A stretch of DNA of 64,000 bases from Epiperipatus broadwayi (taxonomy: Eukaryota > Onychophora > Udeonychophora > Euonychophora > Peripatidae). This document shows positions 1-12,499 of this stretch, one piece after another. Under the pieces are notes generated by a model, which saw only the letters and a program-made list of their open reading frames with translations, did not search any database and had not been told where the DNA came from. Position numbers and translations under genes: made by a program. How positions within the stretch are numbered: position 1 is the first letter of the stretch; each line of letters opens with the position of its first letter. The DNA lies in NCBI GenBank assembly GCA_028023455.1, contig JAQFVV010012419.1:1844625-1908624 (forward strand), in the 5' to 3' direction.

Positions 1-1950
1 ACAAAAGCATTATTTTGCCAAAACATCTGTTACTATTATTTCTTTTTTTAAAATATTAAATATAATTGCTCCTGAAACATAGTTTATAATATGTACTGTT
101 ATTTAAATAACACTCCAGAATTGCTAATTTTAATGCTATATTTATACATGGCTATGTCACCTCCTAATCATAATTTGGATTTTTTAAATTATAATATGAA
201 CACAGATTATATATTTTGAACTAATAATGTAAGATAATTTGTGAGGAAAAGGAGGAACGTGAGAAAGAGATAAGAAGAGAGGATGTTAATCTCTTTTATG
301 CTGATTTTTTATTGGCTGAGTGAGATAAAAGTCTAAACTTTTAATTGTTCAATTCACAATCTCAACTGTCAATTGAACAAAGTCAAGCATCAAAATATAT
401 TTTTTATTTAATATTATATTCACTTTAGTTTTGTTTGTAAAAAGTATATTAATAATTTGTCAAGTTATCAAAGTGAACAAAAGTTTTTTCAAAAAGTAAT
501 TTTTTTTTTATAATTATAAAAATATTCGATAGCAGCAAATGTAAAATGAATTTTATTGACCAACGAAAATGTTTTGTGACGTCCTAAACATTTTGTGTTG
601 CCCGAGATTTCTTTGACAATTTTTACAGTGCAAAAAAAGTAAATGATTTTTGTTAAAGTCTTAAGTATTTTTCTAAAATAATTTTATTTTTAGCATATTT
701 TATTAAAATAATTTATAATTTGTCAAAAAACACTTTTAAAATGGTCTAAAACATTTGTTTATCATTTTCGAAATGAAACAAAAAGAAATCGTAACTCTTC
801 AGTTATTGACATCCACTTTCTTTGTTGTCAAAATGTAACAGCCAATAAGATTCCAGAAGAACCCACCTACTTGTTTTGTTGTACTTGCGATGAGCGTTTT
901 ATTGATTTTTTACTTGTAAAATAATTCAAGAGTGGACAGCATCTTACAGAACTTTTTATAATTTTTCAAATGACAGTAAAACTTTAACCCTATCATTAAA
1001 AGTGACGGGATTTGGATGGTCAGAAGCCTATGCCAAATCATCACATTTTTAACCATGACTAGAAACAAATGCGTTAATAAAAAAAATGTAAAAAGACATG
1101 ATTTATTATAAATTCAGAATTCAAAATAAAATAAGTTACAGTTTTAAAAATGACACAAAAATGTTGAAAAGGCTTTTAATTGAATATTAAAAATATACAA
1201 AAAAAATTAATGCCATATTCATAAAAGAAATATTGACTTTCTGCAAATTTCAATTAGTTTGGTTCACTTCCATTACCATCCTTGGTTAAAATTATATATT
1301 GTGGAATTATGATGAGTGATATCTCTTGTAACTGATAATGTCTCAAACATATGGGACTATTTGTAACAAAAGACATCATGCCATGCTAATGTTAAAATTA
1401 TGATTATAATAAAATACATGTAATGGCCAAATCATGAATTGCTGCTGGAGGTCAAGTCAAGTAGTTTGTAATATTGAGAATTGTCATCACAATGTCTTAG
1501 AAGAGTTCTGGCTACATTTCTTGGATCATCTAATTTTGAATAATCATCAAAAGAAATAATATACTAAAGATAGTTTTTTATTCATATTTGATGCTAGGAA
1601 ATTATTGGATTACATTTTATCTTTGAATAAATTATTATATAGACTTTATTGTAATCTTTCTGAATTTTTACTAACTCCTCTCTACTATTACTTTTTGGTT
1701 GTGACTAGGATAAAGCATAGACAATAAAAATGATGATTGGACACACTAAATCTTAACTAATTATTCATGAAAGAAAAATACATTCAAATATAAGAATGAA
1801 AAAATGGTAATAAGTTAACTTATTAACAACATACCTTTTAATGCAAATAAATATGCCTACTCAATGGCTGTGTATATGGTAATGTCACATATGTATACCA
1901 TTGCATAAGTTGGCAAAAACCACTATTCCCCATTTCTAGATCATTTCTTA
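1..1950. other. AT-rich intergenic DNA, nothing recognised
   Basis: No open frame of convincing length or composition, no tRNA-like boxes and no clear long inverted or tandem repeat were seen on either strand. Old, unrecognisable repeats may be present. Confidence 0.6.
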
Positions 1951-1959
1951 TATATATAT

Positions 1960-2500
1960 TTCCAAAATGATTACCTCACCAGACAGATGCACATTTCCCT
2001 ACTGGACAAGGGTCATTATTTCTTTAGTAATATCATACTACAGATGTACATTCCTGTCAGTGTGATTTTTTAATGCTAACATCTTCATTTTGCATTGATC
2101 ACATTGGTATATCAGCAAGATGGCATTTATTTAAAGGCAAACATATAGCCTGGATCAAATTGATTCTATGCAGCATATTTGTGCTTAGCAAAATATTAAA
2201 AATTAAATCAATTAAGTGCACCAATCTGTGCATATTCATAAATTAAATATATTTAATTGTTAACTTAGTTTCCAAAATTAAAGTTTAATGTGTGTGTGTA
2301 ATAATAAAAAACTGTTTTGTTTCATTAATTTTGACAGTAACTTATTTTCATATATTTTAATTAATATTCTTTTAAAATCAAGAGTTAGAAATTTTTAAAT
2401 AGACAACATGATATTTTAAGCTCAGGGTTATCCATGAGCTAGTGACTGGGGCTATCAGTCAAATAAAAGTTGAACCTTACCATATCTATCTGCCTACTTT
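1960..2500 (+). repeat. dispersed ~0.5 kb repeat, copy 1
   Basis: This stretch aligns by eye, in the same orientation, with 18360-18880. Shared landmarks in order are the CTACAGATG..CATTCCTGT block, the CACAT(T/C)GGTATATCAG block, the ATCTGTGCATAT block, a TGTGTGTG run and the ending CTAGTGACTGGGGCT. The copies are diverged and carry many indels. No coding potential was found, so this is probably a non-autonomous element or an old LTR; the class is unknown. Confidence 0.6.
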
Positions 2501-2649
2501 ATAAATTTTTTAGGTTTGAATAGTGTAGTGTCACCCTGGTATGGCAGATATGGAAAGAGTCTCCGCCTAACTGTTATAATTGGCACCCAATCTAAGACCC
2601 ACATTGGGCATCATTGTAATGGGTTCCCCTCTTTTATTTCTTTGCTAAG

Positions 2650-3350
2650 TTCAACTTATGCTATCTTTATTTAAACAATTCTTATGTGACATATTATTAA
2701 ATGACATTAATGGTTAATATACAAATAAAACATTCAGTTTGCTGAGATGGATTTGTAGCAGCCATAGCCTGGAGAAAAGGTATTTTAAAGCTTAATCTCC
2801 CAACAATAAGCAAAGACAAAATAAAAGATATCATTATCTTGGTATGTAAATACTCAGCCTTAGTTTTTATTAACCACTAATTAATATTTTCCCAAACAAT
2901 ATATTTATGATAATCATTTTCCAAGTCCATGCACCAATCTTATGCATGCACAACAGTTGTATTGATGGAATTTTATGAGAGCAAAATATTGTATTACTTA
3001 ATACTTGGCCACTAGCTTACTCATTGAAGGAGGGTAGTCCTGAGATTGTCAGAGATGTGTTACTTTGAAGAATATGCATAGGAATTATTTAATAAGTAAA
3101 ACACATAGACATTTAGATTAAATTAATAACTATAAACTGACAAAATTAAATAAAAAAGAAAAAAACAAAAAAATTATAGTGCTCAACCATTTAATGGAAA
3201 TATAAGTTTAAGTATATATTTTAACAGATTAAATGCTCATTAATTATACAGATTAAACATTTTATCTTTACAATTATCTATAGGGTCTACATGTTTGAAT
3301 GGTTCAAACTTAAGCAACAAAACTATAATTTCTTTAATAAATTCATTTGT
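2650..3350. other. AT-rich spacer, nothing recognised
   Basis: No supported gene or structured repeat. It may include the lost 3' end of the antisense gypsy pol relic that lies just above it. Confidence 0.5.
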
Positions 3351-3359
3351 GTAATGGCA

Positions 3360-5190
3360 TAGGTTTGAGGGATCTGGCATTATAGGACCCCCTGATCTCC
3401 TGCCCAGTATCTACCCAAAATACATTGTTTCCTTGGCATTTCATAATAGTGAATAGACCATACAGATTACAAAACTTTCAGTATATAAATTTCCCAGGGT
3501 CACTCACATGTGCTGTCTTTATCATTACTTAGTCCCCTATATTAAACCTAGTAGGGCTCCTACAGGCCTTTTGTTTCTTTTTGGATCCTTTTGAGAAGTA
3601 TTTGATATGCGTGACTCATATCAGTTTTGGGATCTATGGTAGGCTCTTTCATCTCTAGTAGTGCTCTTTATCAACTTAAAAACATGCTTACTGAAATGCA
3701 ACTGCTCAAGTGAAAACCCATTCGATTTGTTAATAGACCAATTAATGTAATTAACTATATTTGGAATTTTCTTGAGCCAATCCTGGTGATTTGTGGAATG
3801 CAAATTCTAAATAACCACCTTAAATTATGCATTACTGATTCACAAGGATTAGATTGCAGGTTGTGAATGGATGTTAATACATGTTTGATACTTAATCCCT
3901 GGATCCGTTTCCACCATACTCCAGTTACAAATGGTATACCAAGATCTGATAGAAAAACCTGAGGTTTCCCCACAGATGGATGGAAAATGATCACTTCCTA
4001 ACACCCATATCATGTTTCTGGCATTTGCTTGTGTGACTGGATAGGCAGCCACAAATTTGAAAAATAAGTCATATACCAGAGGTTTCCCCACAGATGAAAA
4101 ATTTACATTTCCTAACACCCATATCATGTTTCTGGCATTTGCTTGTGCAACTGGGTAGGCAGCCACAAGTTTGGAGAATAAGTCACATACCATTATAAGA
4201 TATACACCAGAAACAAAATATAATAATCCATAGCCATCATCTCTCATGATCTCTTTGAGATCCTGGATATCATTGGAGCAGTGTAACTTCTGTTTGCTGG
4301 TTTGGCTTTCTGACAGATATTGCACTGGTTTATTATTGCAATAACCTTACTATGTTTAACCAGCCAATAGAAACACTTCCTAACCCAATGTTCAGTTTTT
4401 ACTATACAGTAGTGCCCATATAATTGGTGAATATGTGCTACAACTGCCTCTCTCATTTATCGAGGTATTACTGGTTACTATTGCTCAGGATCATATTGGG
4501 TCTTATATTGTAACACAGCTTGGTTTAGTTTATAATGCCCAATCTTATTTCCTACCCATTCTAGGTCATGGTTTTTTCCATTTCCAGCCACTCAATTAAT
4601 TGTTTCAACTATACATTCTCTCTTGGTACTCAACCAACAGTTCAATATCTCTTTTGACTTCTTTTTTTATTCTCAGGTCTACACCTGCTATATATGAGTT
4701 TCCATTACTCTTCATCTAATAATTTTCTTAAATCAAGTATTCCACCATAAGCAGGTCTTGGAAGAAAAGGAAATAAATATTTGGATATCAAAAACCATCA
4801 AATATTATAAGATGTATTAAGTTTGATAGTATTGTCCTGTTTCTTTTTATGCTGAGACTCAGAATGTTCCTTAATGAAGAGTTTCAACTGAGAATGTCAG
4901 CCACAATATTCTCCGACCCTTTGCGGTATCTGGTATAATTGTATTCTTGAAGATACAAACTCCAATCCACTGACCGACTATTGATTAGGTAACTGTGGTT
5001 TATAAACTCCAAGATTTTATGGTTCATGATCATGGTTACTTTTAATCTCAATAAGAGCAAGCAGAGGTTTTGCAATGCCCATGTGACCCTATTCACCGAT
5101 GCCAAAAGATGGACAATAAGCCAATAAGAGTCTTCACATAACCATTGTATTTGTCTACCCAATATGTTTTGATACACTTTAACCATGAGT
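3360..5190 (-). pseudogene. decayed Ty3/gypsy-type pol: RNase H, integrase zinc finger, integrase core
   Basis: Read on the minus strand, short frames give pol landmarks in the right order. At 5186-4884 lies an RNase H end region, with HKILEF, RSV.WSLYLQEYNY and KGSENIVADILS, the last typical of gypsy pol. At 4456-4244 lies an integrase HHCC-type zinc finger (H..YGH, then CNICQ). At 4325-3621 lies integrase core sequence, with DLFSK.VAAYP, SVGKPQVFLSDLGIPF and HNLQSNP blocks. Stops and frameshifts separate the blocks, and the core contains a duplicated segment (see the ~118 bp repeat). Gag, protease, most of RT and both LTRs are missing or unrecognisable. This is a dead fragment of an LTR retroelement; the family is inferred from motif order. 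Confidence 0.85.
3963..4198 (-). repeat. ~118 bp tandem duplication inside the integrase relic
   Basis: Two adjacent units share the GAGGTTTCCCCACAGATG start and the CACCCATATCATGTTTCTGG block, with about 118 bp spacing. Translated on the minus strand, both give an AAYPV(A/T)QANARNMIWVLG segment. So the integrase core is partly doubled, which an active enzyme would not have. Confidence 0.85.
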
Positions 5191-5600
5191 ACCCTGAGAA
5201 TTTTTTAAAAAAAATTATGTCAATAAAAAATATATTTTTAAATGAATATTTTTTGTTTATATTAAAGTAAAATTACAGATTAGAATGTAGATGTAAAAAT
5301 ACTGCCAGAAAGTAAATTGTGCACATATGCATATATATGAAATGGGAAACTGAAAATATAGAAATTTTTGAAAAGACTGATTAATAAAGAAAGAAAATTG
5401 GGAACTGTTGAGGGGGGAGGCATGTGCTCAGGTGATAAAGAAATGGGGGGAAAAGACTTTAAAAAAATTTTTGTGTGTGCTATTACTAAAACAAATCTTT
5501 AAAAATAATTTTTTTCTACTAACATTAAGTAAATTCTTTTTTTTTTCTTATCACTAAAATTGCATAAATTATTTATTTTTAACTTGATTAATCAATCAGA

Positions 5601-6855
5601 ACTAATTGGTGCACCAGGCCAGTCACTTAGTGGCATTGTTTCTCTGCTAAAAGCACACAATTATATAGATCTGGGCCTGACTATTTTTAATTAAATTATT
5701 TTTACCTTTTCTCTGACTTTTATTAAAATATTTTTTCCCAATTTGTCCAACTTTATTAAAATATTTGGACATTTGATGCAACTTTTTTACTCGTATTTTG
5801 ACATTTGATATGACTTTCTTTATCAATATTTTGATATTTTTGTAAATAATTTATGATACAAGATTTGATTCAAATAGTTGTACATTTTCTTTTCAAAAAT
5901 GGCAAAATTAAAAACATCACATAATACAAATAAAGCCAAAACAAAAAATTGCCATATAGTTGCCATATTTTAAAAACAAAAAAGAAAACCAAAGTTGAAA
6001 AAGTCAAAAGTTTTGATCATAGTGTAACTTTTTTGGGGAGATGAGGAGAAATAATTTATCATCACTGAGACAAAAGATAGAGACAAAAGTTATTTTTGTT
6101 TGTTTTTATTTTTAAAAAAAGGTTAATAAAAATTGGTTTTAAAAAGAAAAGTTTTAGTATATCAGTGGTATACAAATAAAGCCAAAACAAAAATCACCAT
6201 ATAGCCCCCCCCCCAAAAAAAAAAGTCGCCATATTTATTTTTTTCTAAAAAAAACAAAGTTGAAAATGTCAAAAGTTTTGATGTTGTTTTAATGTTTATT
6301 TTTTTTTGGGGGGGGGGTGACAAATAATTTGTCACATCACCGATCAAACCAAGTTTATGATTTACAAGTCTACATGCAACCTCAAACATTTTATTTGTCT
6401 CATAATTTACGTGGCTATTCGTGTGAGTTTTGGGATAAGGTGCTTGGCCATAAACTTTTGCAATTTTTTCCCCTTTCCAAAGTTCGTAGGGAAGCATGGC
6501 GACAATCTTACAATTATTAGTATCCAATACTATGTTGGGTAGGAAGTAAGATCTTTAATTGAAATGCATATTGCACCAGTTACAGCCACTTGAATTCCCT
6601 ACACCTTCACATCATATGATAGCAATTTGTTAAGTGTGCGTATTTGCATAATGTAGTAAAGCACATTAGGGGGCCATAATATTGGTGTGCAATGCCATAT
6701 ACACCTATTAGTGGCTATATATGAACAGTACTATTCTATAAATCCCCAAGTTTCTCTGCAAAAGCACAGAAATATTGGTTATATAAATGGCATATTTCTG
6801 TGTTTTTAGCAGAGAAACAAGGCCACCAGATGGCTGGCCTAGTGAACAAATTAGT
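5601..6855. mobile_element. segment flanked by ~57 bp inverted repeats, possible DNA transposon remnant
   Basis: Bases 5601-5657 and the reverse complement of 6799-6855 match at about 48 of 57 positions. Both begin ACTAATT and end with GTTTCTCTGCTAAAA(G/A)CACA. The interior has no transposase-like frame. It instead holds two copies of an A/T-rich module (5925-6058 and 6168-6342). Next to the right arm, 6751-6822 can fold into a hairpin on a second partial copy of the same motif. It could be a non-autonomous DNA transposon, or two inverted copies of a short dispersed repeat. No target duplication was identified. Confidence 0.45.
5925..6342. repeat. two direct copies of a low-complexity module with paired homopolymers
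   Basis: Both copies contain ACAAATAAAGCCAAAACAAA, CCATATAG, CAAAGTTGAAAA and GTCAAAAGTTTTGAT in that order, then a G-rich tract and AAATAATTT(A/G)TCA. The second copy carries a C-tract followed by an A-tract near 6205-6224 and a T-tract followed by a G-tract near 6299-6317, which are mutually complementary. Confidence 0.75.
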
Positions 6856-6859
6856 ACCC

Positions 6860-8410
6860 ATCCATCATTAATTTCAGAGGATTTTTTTTCCCTTGAAAAA
6901 AATCTCTCAGATAATTTAATTTATTTTATTTTTAGTAAAATTTTGTTGGCCATTTTTAGTAAAATTTTGTTGGCCATTTTTAAGAAAGCTTTTGTTTATC
7001 AGATGTGAATCTAAAATCAGTGGGACTACTTAAGATCTGCTTGTAAGTGATCAAAATATCTGTCTACTGCTGTCGAACTCATACCAAAATTAGTCAATCT
7101 TAGCTTAACTTTATTATCCCCACATGGCCTCAGTTTACAAAATAATTTTTTCAAATTTTTAAAAATTATTATCAATTTTGCGAATAAAATTACTAAAATT
7201 TTTAATAAAGAAGTAAAATAAATATTTCCTTCCATCGGTTATTTGTATAAAATAAACAATAATAGAATGATTAAGTTTTTGGAAGGCCGTGAGAGATGCA
7301 AATAATAGAAGAGAAAGGTTGAGGCATAAGCCAAAAATATTTATCTTTTGTGTCTATCACTCTCATTATAATAAGCAAATTGTTAGTTGCTTGAAAGGTC
7401 ATATGATGTTTGAAAAGCAGAAGTAAAGATTTAGTTATATTCTGGAAACTTTTAGCTTTTGAATTCATCAGTCTATGATTATGTTAACATGTCCAAGAAA
7501 AAAAAATCAACCTTACTAACCATTAAATTTATAGTACCAAAAGTTTGAACAAAAAACATCTGTATATATGCTCTATTATAATTATTTTTAATGGCTTCCT
7601 TGTAAAAAGCTGAATTGCTTATCTTTGTCCAAAGGACTTTATTAGACTATGAAAAAGATGTTACAGTTATCTGTGGTGATAGAGAAAATCTAGATGATGC
7701 TTAGTTGAAATAATATATATCAAGTTACAGATAATGAAAGTGGCTATACATAGTTTACACAGATCATTATTTACATCTGTAGTTATGAACTAACAATGAT
7801 GCCCTGTTATGCATTTTACAGAAAACAGTAAACAAATTTGATTTTGTTGTTGTTAATATTGGAGAAAGTTATAAGCTCCAATTTAGATGTGTTAGTACTC
7901 AAGTGTTAGTATAAGTAAAAAGTTGAATTACTTCTGCTTGAAATTTATCACGAATGTAGTCAGAAATCCAAGAAAAAGGAGATCTAGCTATTAGTTCTGC
8001 CTGCAGTGCCATCTGTGAATTAGGGCATATTTTACATAATGATATAGTTTATTTATTTACTATGAAAAATTTAACATTTTAGCAAATCTGTATGGATTGC
8101 AATATGAAATATGATAATGTATTCTCTATTTTAGTCCATGAACTCATATTAAACTTTGTTTAAAATTGAGAAAGCTTGTTACTGAATATTTGAAATGATT
8201 GAAAGTAGGTACAGTTCTGGAGCCATGAGTAACAAAAATATTTTTAGATAGTATGCAAGATATTGTGACAGTAGAAAGAGCACTTAAGATATTTCATGAA
8301 GATGCAAAACACACTGTCACATTTCATAGTATAATTTGTAATATAAACAGATTAACATTTTAAAATTATGTGACAAGTGGTTAAACTATGTCGCTATGTA
8401 ATACATGCAT
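6860..8410. other. AT-rich spacer with small repeats only
   Basis: No gene seen. It contains a 24-bp tandem duplication at 6930-6976 (TAGTAAAATTTTGTTGGCCA units). It also contains the left half of a 24-bp inverted repeat whose partner lies just upstream of the RTE element. Confidence 0.55.
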
Positions 8411-8436
8411 TGATTCACAGATGGCACTGCAGGCAG
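7997..8436. repeat. perfect 24-bp inverted repeat pair, ~390 bp apart, upstream of RTE
   Basis: Bases 7997-8020 are the exact reverse complement of 8413-8436 (core CTGCAGTGCCATCTGTG). The right half sits about 80 bp before the RTE ORF, in what is probably its 5' leader. The left half could be the start of an inverted, truncated second leader. No coding sequence lies between them. Confidence 0.8.
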
Positions 8437-11365
8437 TTTGGAAAGAGAACCAATCACCTTTTTGCTACAACACTGTGTAAAATTGATTTACAAATCTTAA
8501 AGATAAATATCTTGCCATTTGATGACAACTTTTTATTTAGGTACTTACAACTGCAGATCACTTTCAAGTGAAGGAAGATTGCAAGAATTAGAAGAACTGT
8601 CTTATATTAAATGGGACATTATTGGACTTTGTGAAGTGAGAAGAAAAGGGGAGGAAACAATTGATTTAAAAAGTGGACATATACTCTATTATAAAGGCAC
8701 ACATATTGGAAATACAAGTGGAGTAGGATTCATTATAAATAAAAAGTGGAAGAACAATATTGTGGAGATTGATGGTGTATTGGACAGAGTTGCAAGATTA
8801 GTTATACAACTTAATAGCAGATACCAAATGCAGATAATTCAGGTTTATGCCCCAACAAGTTCTCATAGTGATGAAGTAGTAGAAGATTTTTATATGGATG
8901 TACAAAAGGCTTTTGATCAGAGTAAACAACATTTTAAAATTGTTATGGGAGACTTTAATGCTAGAATTGGTAGACACATGAAAGATGAAATTGCTGTAGG
9001 TAATTTTGGTTATGGTAATAGAAATGAGAGTGGACGTAGACTTGTGGAGTTTGCAGAAAAAGAAAAACTTTATATTATGAATTCGTTTTTTGAGAAAAAT
9101 ATTAAAAGGAAATGGACATGGAAGCATCCAAATGAAGGTACAGCAGAATTGGATTATATTTTGACTAACAGGAAATACATATTTCAAGATTGTAATGTTC
9201 TTAATAAATTTAACACAGGAAGTGATCATCGATTAGTAAGGTGTAAGTTACGTGTTAATGTAAAACTAGAGAGACAAAAATTATTAAGAAAAACAATATT
9301 TACAGTTGATATTTCTAATCTTCAAAAACATTCTAATGAATTTAAATTAGAACTTACAAATAGGTTTCAAGTGTTAGGAGATTTTGAACATGATTCAGAT
9401 TTGAATGAAATTAATATGAAAATAACTGATACACTTTTAAAAACTGCAACAAAGATAGCTGGTAGAAAAAAGCAGCAATTGACTAATAAAATTTCTACTG
9501 AGACTAGAGAATTTATGAAGAAAAGAAGGAATATGAAGATATACAAAAGTGATGTATTAAAAAGAATTGATTATCTCGAATTTTGTAAAATGGTATGGAA
9601 AAGAGTTGAAAATGATATAAGAAAGTATAACTATGAAATAGCAAGGAAAGCTGTAGAAGAAAATAAAAGTCTCAAAAATGCTAAACAACATTTTGGTATT
9701 AGTAGGAAATTTATATCTGCAATAAGAAAAAAAGATGGAATTATTACTAAAAAGAGAGATGACATCATGAAATTGGTAGAAGATTTTTATCAAGAATTAT
9801 ATAGTAATAAAGAACAAGTACCTCCTATATCTATTACATCTTCCGAATTGCCCAGAATTTTAAATGAAGAAGTGAGACATGCAATTGAATGTATGAAGAA
9901 AGGAAAGGCTCCAGGAAATGATGGAATTATAATTGATATATTAAAAGAAGCAGGTGAAGAAATAGAAACAATTTTAGCAAAGTTATATACCAAATGTCTA
10001 AATGATAAAGATGTACCGGAAGATTGGAAGAATGCAGTAATAATATTAATATTTAAAAAAGGTGATAAAGAAGATATTAGAAATTACAGACCTATCAGCT
10101 TTTTATCAGTTTTATATAAAATTTTTACCAAGATAATTACAACTCGTCTACAGAGAACTTTGGATTTCCACCAACCAAGAGAACAAGCTGGATTTAAAAG
10201 TGGTTTTAGTACAATAGATCATATCCAGGTATTGAGAGAAGTTATAGAGAGGACAAATGAATATGAGTTGTCATTATGTTTTGGATTTGTAGATTATGAA
10301 AATGCATTCAATTCTATACACATTTCTTCAGTGATTAAAGCATTGGATCATCAAGGTATAGATCCAGGTTATTGTTATATTTTAAAGAATATTTATAAAA
10401 ATGCAACAGCAACAATTATATTACATAATGATACTGGAAAAATCAACATTGGGAAAGGTGTAAGACAAGGTGACTCCATATCACCGAAACTTTTTACAGC
10501 AGTGCTGCAAGAAGTATTTTGTGGATTAAAATGGGAAACTAAAGGAAAGAAAGTAAATGGAGAGTATTTAAGTCATTTAGATTTTGCAGATGATGTAGTT
10601 GTTTTTACAAATAATGCTTCAGAGCCACAGGAAATGTTGTAGGAGTTAGCAGATGAAAGTAGAAAAATAGGACTAAAGATAAATGTTAAAAAGACTAAAG
10701 TAATGTTTAATCGATTTGCTCAAAATATGAAGATAAAGATTGATTATGAAGAATTAGAAGAAGTTAACAGTTACAAATACCTTGGTCAGATTATTAATAC
10801 AGATGGAAACATAATGGAGGAAATTAATCATAGAAATAAACTTGGTTGGAGTGCTTTTGGTAGAAATAACTTGATACTAAAAGGAAATATGCCTATGTGT
10901 TTGAAAAGGATGGTTTTTAACAAATGTGTTTTAGCAGTTCTTCCTTATGGCTCTGAGACTTGGACACTTAATAGAAGAGCAATACAAAGACTTCATACCA
11001 CTCAAAGGAGTATGGAGAGATGTATGTTGGGAGTAACAAGAAGAGATCGAAAACGCAATGTATGGGTAAGACAACAAACAGGTGTTACTGACCTTATTGA
11101 AAAAAATAAAAGATTGAAATGGAGTTGGGCTGGACATATTGCTAGAAGAAATGATAATAGATGGACAATTGAAATTTTAAACTGGATTCCAAGAGATTGT
11201 AAAAGACCCAGAAAGAGACCACATGTGAGATGGATGGATGAAATAAGAAAATGTGCAGGGGTGTTGTGGAAAAGAGAAGCTAAAGATCGGAGAAGATGGA
11301 TTAAACTTGGAGAGACCTTCATCCTGCAGTGGATTGATAATGGTTGATGATGATGATGATGAGAT
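8413..11365 (+). mobile_element. near-complete RTE-clade LINE
   Basis: A single-ORF non-LTR retrotransposon of about 2.9 kb. It has a short leader, an endonuclease plus reverse transcriptase ORF, almost no 3' UTR and a 3' end made of TGATGATGATGATGA. A very short 3' UTR with a simple trinucleotide tail is typical of RTE/BovB-type elements. The 5' limit is uncertain; it is set here at the inverted-repeat half at 8413. No target duplication could be assigned. At least three decayed relatives lie at 12.3, 15.9-16.7 and 33.1-33.6 kb. Confidence 0.85.
8519..11347 (+). pseudogene. RTE endonuclease/reverse transcriptase, one in-frame TAG
   Basis: The protein makes target-primed copies of the element. 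Residues 1-240 are an apurinic-type endonuclease: N11 in TYNCRSL, E39 in CEVRR, Y110 in VYAPTS, D145/N147 in GDFNARIG, D212 in LDYILTNR and SDHRLV at 235-240. The reverse transcriptase follows, with KAPGNDGI near 463, YRPISFLSVLYKIF near 522, a FVDYENAF motif near 590, GVRQGDSISP near 647 and catalytic FADD at 689-692. Codon 708 (10640-10642) is TAG. The same frame then continues to the stop at 11345-11347, giving the RTE tail (YKYLGQII, LPYGSETW, W.GHIARR, KRPRKRPHVRWMDEI). About 942 codons in all, normal for the clade. No other break was seen, so this is a young or recently silenced copy. Confidence 0.9.
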
Positions 11366-12317
11366 GTAAATCATAAAACTGCAGTTTCCAGAGCATTTGG
11401 ATACTTTCTAGCTTCATCAAATAAGATTATAAATGAAATTTACTTTTTTTGTCAAAACAAGTAAATGGTAGAGAATTTAATTGATAGATCCCTGCAATAC
11501 ATTAAACTAAGCAAAACAAATTTGGTGTAAAGTAAAAAAATAAATAAAAGCAACAGTATATCTTTAATAAATAAAATTATGTATTTGAAGAATAAAGAAT
11601 CAACTTGTTTTAAGGTTTTAATAATATTCATTGTATTCCAAGATGATACGGTCACTTTAATTCCTTAATTCAACTTCACAATCAATTAAAGATTAAATAT
11701 TGTGTATTCATTCTCCAGATGTCTTTGACCCTCCCTCTTTATCAATAATAAAGAAAGCATTATATTGTAATCTTGTATGGTCAATCATACTATCCATATG
11801 ATTCTCAATCTCTCACACTGCATCTAAAATTAGGCAGATACCTATTGATTAAAAATGATCCTGAATTATGAGATGATTTATTTATGAAGGGTCACATAAA
11901 ATTCAAATTTTACTTGAAACATTTTTATTTAACTGAAATCCCAGAATGTAGGTGTGGCAGGCAATTCCATTCACTAGGACAAAACAAGTCTCTATCTGTT
12001 ACTTACATCAACTAATCTAATTATTGATTAAATATGCCAAAGAATAAATAGGTAAAAGTATGAATGTCTAATAAATAATACATAAAATACATATTCAAAC
12101 TATAAACAATGTTTGAAAAAACACCAGTCTTCAGCTATTTAGATATTTTGGCATGTTAGATTATTTTCAGAAATGGTAAATCTCTTTAAATTCTTTGAAA
12201 ACTATTACTTATTTTACAAAAGGATGTCAAAAATGGGTTAATTAATAGTTTTAAAAATAAATAATAATAAACTAAAAAATATAGAATTATAATAAATGGA
12301 TAGATTAAAATAGATAG

Positions 12318-12490
12318 ATAACTCAATTTTAAGAGATTGTAAAAGACGTAGAAAAACTACACATGAGATGAATAGATTAGATAAAGAACTGTACTGGAAT
12401 GATGTGAAAAAACAGCTGAGTCAGAGAAATTGGATTAAACTTAAAAATCTTTTATTCTGACCTGGATTGACAGTGATTGAATATGATAAT
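12318..12490 (+). pseudogene. 3'-end fragment of an RTE LINE
   Basis: It aligns with the last ~170 bp of the RTE at 8.4-11.4 kb. Shared blocks are TTTTAAGAGATTGTAAAAGAC, CACATGAGATG, ATTGGATTAAACTTA and GGATTGACAGTGATTGA, followed by an ATGATAATGAT tail. There are no intact frames. It is 5'-truncated, as is usual for LINE copies. Confidence 0.75.
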
Positions 12491-12499
12491 GATATTAAG

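Noticed and set aside
6162-6527. 121-codon minus-strand frame with GGG-rich segment
   Set aside because: It is created by homopolymer runs and low-complexity sequence; no domain and no similar frame in the sister module.
8798-9993. Antisense frames within the RTE ORF
   Set aside because: Phe/Ile-rich shadows of AT-rich coding sequence on the other strand.
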